The translations under genes were made by a program, and so were the position numbers. From positions 1 through 8,544 of the forward strand of contig DAOWOF010000086.1 in the NCBI GenBank assembly GCA_030642205.1: 8,544 nucleotides of DNA, written 5' to 3'. The DNA is from Desulfobacteraceae bacterium. GTDB taxonomy: Bacteria > Desulfobacterota > DSM-4660 > Desulfatiglandales > Desulfatiglandaceae. The notes under the pieces were generated by a model. That model was given only the letters and a program-made list of their open reading frames with translations, was not told the origin of the DNA and ran no database searches. The number at the start of each line of letters is the position of its first letter. The first letter of the stretch is position 1. Shown here piece after piece: positions 1 to 6,094 of this stretch.

Positions 1-1392
1 TTGGTCAACATCATGCTGATATTGTCCAACGCCAATTGATTTAGGGTCAATTTTCACAAGCTCGGCCAGGGGATCCATGAGCCTTCTGCCAATAGAAACC
101 GCTCCGCGTACAGTAACATCATAGTCAGGAAACTCATCCCGTGCGGCCTCAGAAGCAGAATAAATTGACGCGCCACTCTCATTGACAACCACAACCTGTA
201 TCTCTTGAGGAAGAGATAATTCTCTGATAAAGGCCTCTGTTTCCCTGCCCCCAGTACCATTGCCAATGGCTATAGCCTCAATTTTAAAACGTTTACATAA
301 GTCCTTAATCGTAACAGTCGCGATTTCTTTTTTTTTATCTGAAAACAATGGGAAGATTTTATCAGAATGGAGTAATTTTCCCTGAGGATTAAGGCAGACA
401 ATTTTACATCCTGTCCTGAAACCCGGATCAATAGCCATAACGCTTTTTTGGCCCAGAGGGGCTGCTAATAATAATTGTCGAAGATTATTTTCAAAGATAT
501 GGATAGCATCTTGATCCGCATCTTTTTTTGATTTTACCCGAGCTTCAGTTTCCATTGAATGGGAAAGCAAGCGTTTAAAACAATCATGGACAGCTAATTT
601 TACCTGCTCCGAAGCCAAACTATCACTTTTTATACAAAGTCCCTCCATGAGGGAAATAGCTCTTTCCTCTGAAGGTTCCAGGCGAAGACTCAGGATCTCT
701 TCTTTTTCCCCTCTTCGCATAGCTAAAATTCTGTGAGAGGGAGTAGTTTTAGCTTTTTCATGCCATTTAAAGTAGTCCTTGTATTTTGCCCCTTCATCTT
801 CTTTGCCCACAATAACTTTTGAGCTGTATTCACCTTCTTCAATGAAAAGAGAACGAGTTAGTTGGCGTGTTTCCTGATCTTCATTTATCCATTCAGCTAT
901 TATGTCACGGGCTCCTTCCAGGGCATTATCCGGGATATCAACCCCTTTTTCAGGTGCTACAAAAGCCAAGGCCTCCTGTAATGGATCAATTGATCCCTGC
1001 TCAAAGATTATTTTTGCCAGAGGTTCAAGCCCCTTCTCCTTAGCCACCGTACCCCTGGTTCGTCTTTTTGGCTTGTAAGGCAAATAGATATCTTCAAGTA
1101 CAGCCATAGTTTCCGCGCCTAAAACCTTTTCTTTCAGATTATCAGTTAGTTTTCCTTGATTACTCAGTGATTTACAAATTGCCTCTCTGCGCTTATCCAG
1201 GTCTTCCAATTGTTTCAGACGATCTCTGATACTAGTTATATGCACTTCATCAAGGGAACCTGTCTTCTCTTTTCTATACCTTGCTATAAAAGGGATACTG
1301 TCTCCCTGTTCAAGCAATACGACAGTGGCTTTGACCTTCCTGTTTTCAATTTGTAATTCAGTTGCAATTTTATCAATATGAATTTGGTCCAT
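1..1392 (-). CDS. tex: Tex family transcription accessory protein, C-terminal part cut off by window edge
   Basis: The first 464 codons of a Tex protein are open without a stop from ATG at 1392 down to base 1. Tex is a cytoplasmic nucleic-acid-binding protein that associates with transcription; full-length members are about 720-790 residues, so roughly 60% is present. Visible landmarks are the N-terminal SIPFIARYRKE block (residues ~32-42), the AIDPGFRTGCK start of the YqgF/RNase H-like domain (~320-330), NESGASIYSASEAARDEF (~404-421) and the SIGVGQYQHDV block (~451-461). The helix-hairpin-helix and S1 domains lie beyond the left edge. The ATG is preceded by GAGGAG only 2-3 bases away, which is tight, but the family N-terminus fits this start; an in-frame GTG at 1410 has no better ribosome site. 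The gene is transcribed away from the cbi operon. Identification is very secure from family motifs. Confidence 0.96.
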   Translation of the reverse strand, partial: MDQIHIDKIATELQIENRKVKATVVLLEQGDSIPFIARYRKEKTGSLDEVHITSIRDRLKQLEDLDKRREAICKSLSNQGKLTDNLKEKVLGAETMAVLEDIYLPYKPKRRTRGTVAKEKGLEPLAKIIFEQGSIDPLQEALAFVAPEKGVDIPDNALEGARDIIAEWINEDQETRQLTRSLFIEEGEYSSKVIVGKEDEGAKYKDYFKWHEKAKTTPSHRILAMRRGEKEEILSLRLEPSEERAISLMEGLCIKSDSLASEQVKLAVHDCFKRLLSHSMETEARVKSKKDADQDAIHIFENNLRQLLLAAPLGQKSVMAIDPGFRTGCKIVCLNPQGKLLHSDKIFPLFSDKKKEIATVTIKDLCKRFKIEAIAIGNGTGGRETEAFIRELSLPQEIQVVVVNESGASIYSASEAARDEFPDYDVTVRGAVSIGRRLMDPLAELVKIDPKSIGVGQYQHDVDQ

Positions 1393-1415
1393 ATCTCCTC
1401 GACAAAACACTAGAC

Positions 1416-1440
1416 ATTTTTTGCCTGGATGGCAAAAAAT
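1416..1440. repeat. Perfect 10-bp inverted repeat in the tex leader
   Basis: ATTTTTTGCC (1416-1425) is exactly complementary to GGCAAAAAAT (1431-1440), with a five-base centre TGGAT. It sits 24 bases upstream of the tex ATG, inside the likely tex leader or promoter. The symmetry and A/T-tracts would suit a repressor operator or an mRNA hairpin. A terminator is less likely because the GC core is only three pairs. Function is inferred only. Confidence 0.5.
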
Positions 1441-1464
1441 ACCTGTTTATTATTTGATAACCGA

Positions 1465-1491
1465 GTAAAAAACCGCTCTGCGAGTTTTTAC
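1465..1491. repeat. Hairpin-forming inverted repeat upstream of tex
   Basis: GTAAAAA (1465-1471) pairs with TTTTTAC (1485-1491). The centre CGC-TCT-GCG (1474-1482) closes a three-base loop, with one bulged A at 1483. The result is an almost continuous stem flanked by A and T tracts on both strands, so it could act as a bidirectional terminator for the small upstream gene. It could also be one copy of a dispersed palindromic repeat. No similar copy lies elsewhere in this window. Confidence 0.45.
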
Positions 1492-1760
1492 GAGTCCATA
1501 ACTTATTTATGTATACGCCTTATTGCAAAATCTTATTATCATTGATTAGGGATGATCACAAGAAAGGAAATATAAAAAAACTATTATATCTATTGGAGGC
1601 TGAAAAAAAGGATGAAGACATAAGCCTTAATATTAATGTCTTTTATTTAAAAATATACTGAATTGGTTTGAAAATAATACTTTGTTTTCAAATAAGGAAC
1701 GGGGACCTTGTTTTGCCTCGTCCCTATGCGGCCTGTGAACCAAGAATGGAGGATTATAGA

Positions 1761-2108
1761 TCAAGATCTTATATAAGTGCCCCGATCCAATTTTTTAATT
1801 TTTCCATCTCTATAAGCACGATGTACAATATCCCATATTTTTCGGTTTGAATAGCCTGTTTTCTTTTGAATCATGGCAGTTGTAACACCTTTTTTAGTGC
1901 GCATTATAATCTTTAAAACCGTTTCAGTGGCTGATCTTTGTTTGACTCCCTTATCCGGCCTTTCTAAGGGTAAAGAAGAATTTTTATTATTAATCCGGCC
2001 TTGACCCTTTTCCATGATCTCAATGTTTGACATCATCTTTTCCACTCTTTGTAATATACTCTTGAGTTGATTTGATATTATCTGACAATCTTTCTTTAGT
2101 TGTTTCAT
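1761..2108 (-). CDS. Small coiled-coil plus winged-helix-like protein, function unknown
   Basis: A 115-residue basic protein if started at the ATG at 2108, which has GGAG seven bases upstream. A longer in-frame start at 2177 (138 residues) has only AAAGG three bases before it, and the added 23 residues look unconserved, so I prefer the shorter form. The N-terminal third (MKQLKKDCQIISNQLKSILQ onward) has heptad-like leucine/isoleucine spacing typical of a short coiled coil. A polar linker follows. The last ~55 residues (from SATETVLKII to DGKIKKLDRGTYIRS) have the helix-turn-helix-strand pattern of a winged-helix domain, including a GVTTAMIQKKTGYSNRKIWDIV helix pair and a GKI...RGTY wing. This suggests a small DNA-binding protein, but no function is known to me. 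It is encoded leftward, alone, upstream of tex. Confidence 0.72.
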   Translation of the reverse strand: MKQLKKDCQIISNQLKSILQRVEKMMSNIEIMEKGQGRINNKNSSLPLERPDKGVKQRSATETVLKIIMRTKKGVTTAMIQKKTGYSNRKIWDIVHRAYRDGKIKKLDRGTYIRS

Positions 2109-2111
2109 GGC

Positions 2112-2120
2112 AATTCTCCA
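2112..2120 (-). promoter_or_regulatory. Ribosome binding site deciding the start of the small winged-helix gene
   Basis: On the minus strand TGGAG (bases 2120-2116) lies seven bases before the ATG at 2108. This is a much better Shine-Dalgarno arrangement than the one before the upstream ATG at 2177, and it is the reason for choosing the shorter protein. Confidence 0.5.
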
Positions 2121-2237
2121 TTCTTGACTCTTTGGGTCATTGGGTATATATTCTGATAAAAAACATCTATCCTTCATTACCTTTGATTTAGAGAGGCCGT
2201 TGCCTGTTTCTTTAATGCCTCTTGGATCGTATTAAAA

Positions 2238-2341
2238 TAGTGCCTGAATGAAAACTGCCAATTTTCCCAATTTTTGTGTCAAGCGAAAATTTTTGCTTTC
2301 CTTGAACTTGAAAAAAATAACATCTTTTCGTTCGGACACTA
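2238..2341. mobile_element. ~104-bp imperfect palindromic element, MITE-like
   Basis: The left end TAGTGCCTGAATGAAAA (2238-2254) matches the reverse complement of the right end TTTTCGTTCGGACACTA (2325-2341) at 14 of 17 positions. The symmetry continues inward more loosely: GTCAAG near 2278-2283 faces CTTGAA near 2301-2306, and the centre AAGCGAAAA/TTTTTGCTT (about 2281-2298) is itself nearly palindromic. The interior contains no gene. The outermost bases are TA on both sides, which would fit a TA target duplication of the IS630/Tc1-mariner type, although the palindrome itself also produces this. The whole could fold into one long stem as RNA or cruciform DNA. That it is a multi-copy mobile or REP-like element is inference. 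Confidence 0.5.
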
Positions 2342-2633
2342 AACCCAGGGGCATGTCTAAAGAAGTTATTCACTAAATAAAAATATCCTTTACTTGACAA
2401 GAGCAAAAGAAAAACTATTATGTCCAAAAAGGGTAAATTCAATCTGCTCTTCTCCACTTTTAATATATTTTGATAACAAAGATGAAAAAGATACATGGTC
2501 TCAAGCCTTAAGCATTGATTCCAATCTATAAAAATATATTTAGATGATTTCCTGGATTTTACTTGCAATATTAACGCCAAACATCCAGTTACAATGATTT
2601 CTGTTTCAAATACGAGATAAATACATATCAGAT
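2342..2633 (+). other. cbi operon upstream region and long 5' leader, no riboswitch seen
   Basis: After the palindromic element, this AT-rich stretch carries the promoter at 2394-2421 and then about 205 bases of leader without a plausible gene; the ATGs present open only very short frames. I looked for the conserved GCCACTG B12-box of cobalamin riboswitches and did not find it, nor a clear terminator/antiterminator pair. Bases 2614-2633, just before cbiF, have no good Shine-Dalgarno sequence. Confidence 0.55.
2394..2421 (+). promoter_or_regulatory. Near-consensus sigma-70 promoter for the cbi operon
   Basis: TTGACA (2394-2399) and TATTAT (2416-2421) are separated by 16 bases on the plus strand, with transcription expected to start near 2428. 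It is the only strong promoter-like pair seen upstream of cbiF and faces the operon. If used, it gives a leader of about 200 nt before the cbiF ATG. Read directly from sequence; activity is inferred. Confidence 0.6.
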
Positions 2634-3398
2634 ATGAATAATAATATATGTCAGGTTTTTTTTGTAGGAGCAGGACCTGGTGATCCTGAATTAATTACAG
2701 TAAAGGGACAAAAATGTATTCAACAGGCAGACCTTGTCTTATATGCAGGATCTCTTGTTCCCAGAGAATTAATTAATTACGCTCGTAAAGACGCAAAAGT
2801 ATTAGATTCATCGGGTATGAACTTAGAGGAAACACACCTGGCAATAGTAAAAACAGTAAGAGCTGGAGGGATGGCTGTCAGGGTTCATACTGGGGATCCC
2901 TCTCTATATGGAGCTATAAAAGAGCAGATGTTTCTCCTGGACAGGGACGGAATCTCTTATCAGATCATTCCGGGAGTTACTGTAGCTTTTGCCGCGGCTG
3001 CGGCCGCCAAGCTCTCATTTACCCTTCCTGGTAAAAATCAGAGTCTGGTCTTTACCCGTCTTGAAGGAAGGACGCCTGTCCCGGAAAAAGAAAATATCAG
3101 AGATTTTGCCCGACACCAAACATCCATGGCTATTTATCTGTCAACTGCAAATCCACAGGGAGTAGTCAACGAATTAATAGCCGGAGGCTATCCTGAAAAG
3201 ACACCGGCAGTAATTGCCTACCGTGTTGGCTGGCCTGATGAATTAATTATAAGAACTGACCTGGGGTCCATACCTAACTCTATACAAAAAGCCGATATCC
3301 ATAAGCAGGCGGTATTCCTTATCCTGCCAGATCAGGATGATGATCCGATCTTTTCAAAACTCTATAATAAAAATTTCACTCATGGTTATAGAAAATGA
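2634..3398 (+). CDS. cbiF: Cobalt-precorrin-4 C11-methyltransferase
   Basis: A 254-residue SAM-dependent corrin methyltransferase (CbiF/CobM) that methylates C-11 of the ring in cobalamin synthesis, acting in the cytoplasm. The N-terminal SAM-site loop FVGAGPGDPELIT (residues 10-22), the TGDPSLYGA block (86-94), IIPGVT (111-116) and the GRTPVPE motif typical of this enzyme (around residue 145) are all visible. Length is normal for the family. The neighbouring cbiG indicates the anaerobic, cobalt-early route, so cbiF is the better name than cobM. The ATG is the only reasonable start, about eight residues before the SAM loop, but it has no clear Shine-Dalgarno. An unusual run of six alanines follows IPGVTVAF. 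The stop overlaps the next start as ATGA (3395-3398), implying translational coupling to cbiG. Confidence 0.96.
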   Translation: MNNNICQVFFVGAGPGDPELITVKGQKCIQQADLVLYAGSLVPRELINYARKDAKVLDSSGMNLEETHLAIVKTVRAGGMAVRVHTGDPSLYGAIKEQMFLLDRDGISYQIIPGVTVAFAAAAAAKLSFTLPGKNQSLVFTRLEGRTPVPEKENIRDFARHQTSMAIYLSTANPQGVVNELIAGGYPEKTPAVIAYRVGWPDELIIRTDLGSIPNSIQKADIHKQAVFLILPDQDDDPIFSKLYNKNFTHGYRK

Positions 3399-4432
3399 AA
3401 AACACAGCGATATATGCATTAACACCTCAAGGAGCTCATCTGGGACACCAGCTGACACAGCAATTAGAAGGGCACCTTTTTTTACCTGTCAGGCTGTCAG
3501 GATATTATGAATCCACACCATTTGAACGTCTCTTTGAAATAGTTGCCGACAACTTCAACCTCTATCCCCGTCAAATATTTATCACTGCCCTGGGGATTGT
3601 TGTCAGGGCAATTGCTCCTCATATTAAATGTAAGGATCAAGACCCTGCTATAATTGTTATGGACCAAAATGGCAAATATGTTATAAGCCTCCTTTCAGGG
3701 CATCTGGGTGGAGCCAATAAACTAGCCCAGGATGTCTCACTTCTGACTGGCGGCCAGCCTGTAATTACTACTGCTACCGATACAGCGGGAGTTCCTGCCA
3801 TAGATGTCCTCGCTCAGGAAAAAGATTTGGCAATCCTGAATCTGGGAGGCGTAAAATATATCAACATGGCCATCCTGACCGGAGATCCTATACAGATATT
3901 TGATCCTGAGCGGCGATTAGGAACCCTTGATTCCTTAAATTCTGAATTTGCTATGGAACGTGTAACAGATGAGGATTGGATTGAAGAGAGGCCGGGTGTA
4001 TGGGTAACCTGGAAATACAAGTTCCCACATCGACCAAACAAACAGTTGGTTCTTCATCCCAAGTGTCTTGTAGCAGGTATTGGATGCAATAGCGGAACCG
4101 ATAAAAACGAAATTATAGATTTTATTCAATCTACATTCAGAGAACATGATCTTGCCTTAAAAAGCCTTAAATGCTTAACCTCCATTGATGCGAAAAATGA
4201 TGAAAAGGGTCTTTTGGCTGCTGCCAGGTCACTGGAGGTGCCAATCAGTTTTTTTAGCCGGTCTGAGATTGAGCATATTGACGTCCCCAATCCTTCAGCA
4301 TTAGTAAAAAAACATATGGGAGTAATGAGTGTATGCGAAGCGACGGCAATACTAAAATCCAAGGGAGGAAAACTGCTGGTTCCAAAGGCCAAGAGCCGGA
4401 ATGTGACTCTCGCTGTGGCCCTGGTCGATTAA
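3395..4432 (+). CDS. cbiG: Cobalt-precorrin-5A hydrolase
   Basis: A 345-residue CbiG, the enzyme that opens the delta-lactone of cobalt-precorrin-5A and releases acetaldehyde during anaerobic ring contraction. The three-part layout is complete: the N-terminal domain with ALGIVVRAIAP (65-75) and SGHLGGAN (101-108), a variable middle region (~130-220), and the C-terminal domain starting at LVAGIGCNSGT (~225-235) and ending SRNVTLAVALVD. Full length is as expected. It overlaps cbiF by ATGA with no independent ribosome site, so coupling is likely. The C-terminal 100 bases also lie within the only available cbiH reading frame. The final VD-stop follows the natural family end (NVT.AVA), and one added base near CCC at 4419-4421 would run it straight into CbiH. 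Confidence 0.95.
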   Translation: MKNTAIYALTPQGAHLGHQLTQQLEGHLFLPVRLSGYYESTPFERLFEIVADNFNLYPRQIFITALGIVVRAIAPHIKCKDQDPAIIVMDQNGKYVISLLSGHLGGANKLAQDVSLLTGGQPVITTATDTAGVPAIDVLAQEKDLAILNLGGVKYINMAILTGDPIQIFDPERRLGTLDSLNSEFAMERVTDEDWIEERPGVWVTWKYKFPHRPNKQLVLHPKCLVAGIGCNSGTDKNEIIDFIQSTFREHDLALKSLKCLTSIDAKNDEKGLLAAARSLEVPISFFSRSEIEHIDVPNPSALVKKHMGVMSVCEATAILKSKGGKLLVPKAKSRNVTLAVALVD

Positions 4433-5184
4433 CCATTGCAAGTCTTGGCCCCGGTTCTTCCAGATTTCTGGCCCCGGAGGCTCTTCAAGTCATCTTGGAT
4501 TCAGAAATTATTGCAGGCTACAAGACCTATATAGATCTGCTGGAAACAGAGATGCTCGCAGGAAAAGAAATCCTTTCCACCGGCATGATGGGAGAAATAC
4601 GCCGTTGCCAGATGGCCATTGATAAGGCCCTTGAAGGTCATAAAGTAGTTATGATAAGCAGTGGAGATGCAGGCATCTATGGCATGGCCGGTCTGGTATT
4701 GGAGCTTTTAGCCGACCAGGGCCTTTCAAACAAATTAGAAGTAAGAATAATCCCCGGTATTCCCGCCTTAAGCGCCGCCGCATCCCTCTTGGGAGCGCCC
4801 TTGATGCATGACTTTGCCGTTATTTCCTTAAGTGATTTAATGACCCCATGGGAGCTGATCGAATCCAGGGTAAAGGCTGCCTCTGAGGCAGATTTTGTCT
4901 TAGTTATTTATAACCCCAGATCAAAAAAAAGGCATTGGCAACTAGGACGGATAAAGGATATAATAAAAGAGTATCGTGAAAAAGATTGTCCAGTAGGCAT
5001 TGTCAGAAATGCCACGAGAAATAATGAATCAGTAAAAATTACAACAATTGCTGAGCTGGATGGTTCTGAAGTAGATATGCTTACTATTCTTATTATAGGG
5101 AATTCACAAACCAAAGTTTGTGATGGAAAAATGATAACGCCCAGGGGATATATAAAAAAGTATAAGGATAAAATAACTTCTTAA
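4333..5184 (+). CDS. cbiH: Cobalt-precorrin-3B C17-methyltransferase (start uncertain)
   Basis: CbiH/CobJ methylates C-17 and drives ring contraction in corrin synthesis, one step away from CbiF and CbiG in the anaerobic route. Conserved blocks are IASLGPGSS (residues 35-43, the SAM loop), SSGDAGIYGMAG (109-120), IIPGIPALSAAASLLGAPL (around 138-156), and IYNPRSKKR followed by IVRNATR and a C-terminal TPRGY. The conserved domain begins only at about 4429. Between there and the ATG at 4333 this frame has no ATG, GTG or TTG, so the annotated 33-residue N-terminal extension is read from cbiG's own 3' end and looks unconserved. The ATG has GGGAG ten bases upstream, somewhat far. Alternatives are a rare ATT start at 4435 or fusion to CbiG by a -1 shift. 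The function is secure; the start is not. Confidence 0.9.
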   Translation: MRSDGNTKIQGRKTAGSKGQEPECDSRCGPGRLTIASLGPGSSRFLAPEALQVILDSEIIAGYKTYIDLLETEMLAGKEILSTGMMGEIRRCQMAIDKALEGHKVVMISSGDAGIYGMAGLVLELLADQGLSNKLEVRIIPGIPALSAAASLLGAPLMHDFAVISLSDLMTPWELIESRVKAASEADFVLVIYNPRSKKRHWQLGRIKDIIKEYREKDCPVGIVRNATRNNESVKITTIAELDGSEVDMLTILIIGNSQTKVCDGKMITPRGYIKKYKDKITS

Positions 5185-5233
5185 AAACCAAACCTGTTTA
5201 TCAATATTTACTAAAGGTTTCCTGGAGTTACAA

Positions 5234-6049
5234 ATGGTCAAAGAAAACAAAACGATCGCATCTCTTATTTTGGCCGCCGGAAGAGGCAGCCGTATGAAAG
5301 ATTATAATGGGAATAAAACCCTTCTGCCCTTGATAAGGGGAGAGTCTTCCTTTGAAGGAAGACTTCCCATCCTGCATCATATTCTCGCAAATCTCCCTTC
5401 CGGCAAAAAAGCTATTGTCGTTAATCATAAAAAAGAAGATATCCGAAAAGCTACCAGCAGTTATGAAATCCAATATTTTGAGCAACCTCAACTTAATGGC
5501 ACAGGAGGCGCCTTGCTTGCAGCCCGAACCTATATTGAGCAAGCGCCATATGACTACCTCCTGGTAACAATGGGAGATGTCCCGCTGGTGGAAAAACATA
5601 CATACCAGATCCTCGTTGATCGGTTGGAATACCATAGTATGGTCATCCTGGGTTTTCGCCCTGAAGACAAAAAACAATATGGCATCCTGGAAATTAATGG
5701 GGACTTTGTAAACAAAATTGTTGAGTGGAATTATTGGAAAAATTATCCTCTTGAAAAACAGGCAAATCTGACGATTTGTAACTCAGGAATTTACGCCTTT
5801 CGAAAACAAGAAATTGTTCGCTACCTTCCGGTGCTGGCCTCAAGACCCCATCTGATCCAAAAAAATATCAAGGGCCAAACCCGGCAAATTGAGGAATTTT
5901 TCATTACTGATATTGTGGAATACATGACAGAGGATAAGCTTGAAATCGGATATATTGTTGCTGAAAATGAATATGAGGTACTTGGTGTAGACGATAGTGC
6001 AGCGCTTGAAAAGGCACAGGATCTTTATTCTAAAAAACCAGGTTCTTGA
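5234..6049 (+). CDS. GlmU-like sugar-phosphate nucleotidyltransferase, stand-alone domain
   Basis: A 271-residue protein with the GT-A-like nucleotidyltransferase fold. It has the signature LAAGRGSRM (13-21), a lysine in NKTLLPL (K28), the base-binding EQPQLNGTGGAL (83-94), the metal aspartate in MGDVPLV (D115), QYGILE, KIVEWNYW and CNSGIYAF. The order matches the uridylyltransferase half of GlmU, which makes UDP-N-acetylglucosamine. The left-handed beta-helix acetyltransferase half is absent, and the family's GVNxR metal/uridine motif near the C-terminus is replaced by GVDDSAAL. An extra loop (about residues 35-43) follows the signature. Substrate is therefore uncertain: a sugar-1-phosphate is most likely, another phosphorylated small molecule possible. 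GGAG six bases before the ATG supports the start. It follows cbiH by 49 bases, within the same run of genes. Confidence 0.85.
   Translation: MVKENKTIASLILAAGRGSRMKDYNGNKTLLPLIRGESSFEGRLPILHHILANLPSGKKAIVVNHKKEDIRKATSSYEIQYFEQPQLNGTGGALLAARTYIEQAPYDYLLVTMGDVPLVEKHTYQILVDRLEYHSMVILGFRPEDKKQYGILEINGDFVNKIVEWNYWKNYPLEKQANLTICNSGIYAFRKQEIVRYLPVLASRPHLIQKNIKGQTRQIEEFFITDIVEYMTEDKLEIGYIVAENEYEVLGVDDSAALEKAQDLYSKKPGS
5343..5364. repeat. 22-bp intragenic palindrome
   Basis: AGTCTTCCTT (5343-5352) and AAGGAAGACT (5355-5364) are exact reverse complements around a two-base centre TG. Just upstream, CCCTT (5327-5331) and AAGGG (5335-5339) form a second perfect small stem. Both lie within codons ~32-44 of the nucleotidyltransferase gene, in the segment encoding its extra loop. 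It may be coincidence of codon choice or an mRNA structure. Confidence 0.5.
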
Positions 6050-6094
6050 TAATGTTTTTTCCCTCCACTTCCTTAGTCCTGGAATTAAAATTAA

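Larger units (their letters stand above)
1393..1760. other. Intergenic region between tex and the small winged-helix gene
   Basis: These 368 bases contain no convincing gene. They hold the two inverted repeats nearest tex (1416-1440 and 1465-1491) and an AT-rich inverted repeat TTTGAAAA (1667-1674) / TTTTCAAA (1685-1692). There is also a weak GGGAC (1702-1706) / GTCCC (1720-1724) hairpin just past the stop of the leftward gene at 1761. The last two could help end that transcript, but neither is followed by a clear T-run. No consensus promoter for tex could be picked out with confidence. Confidence 0.6.

Noticed and set aside
1509..1661. 50-codon plus-strand open frame starting MYTPYCKILL, in the tex upstream gap
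   Set aside because: No ribosome site before the ATG, no recognisable family, and it overlaps the tex leader on the other strand. It could be a remnant but is not supported as a gene.
1668..1850. 60-codon plus-strand open frame
   Set aside because: It overlaps the 3' end of the small winged-helix gene in antisense, starts at a TTG without a ribosome site, and has no family features.
2212..2580. 122-codon minus-strand open frame across the middle gap
   Set aside because: It runs through the palindromic element and antisense to the cbi promoter. Composition is rich in F/L/K as expected from AT-rich noncoding DNA, with no domain recognised.
2428..2633. Cobalamin riboswitch upstream of cbiF
   Set aside because: Expected from pathway logic, but no GCCACTG B12-box or clear matching structure is seen.
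2990..3010. GC-rich alanine run in cbiF as a possible repeat expansion
   Set aside because: Codons are mixed (GCC, GCG, GCT) and an alanine-rich helix after PGVT is common in this methyltransferase family.
4254..4436. Minus-strand open frames inside cbiG and cbiH (also 3814-4147, 4126-4392, 4908-5114)
   Set aside because: They are antisense to well-conserved genes and show no protein-family features.
5190..5220. AAACCT/AGGTTT inverted repeat between cbiH and the nucleotidyltransferase gene as a terminator
   Set aside because: The stem is only six AT-rich pairs with a loop of about 19 bases and no T-run, so there is no reason to split the operon here.
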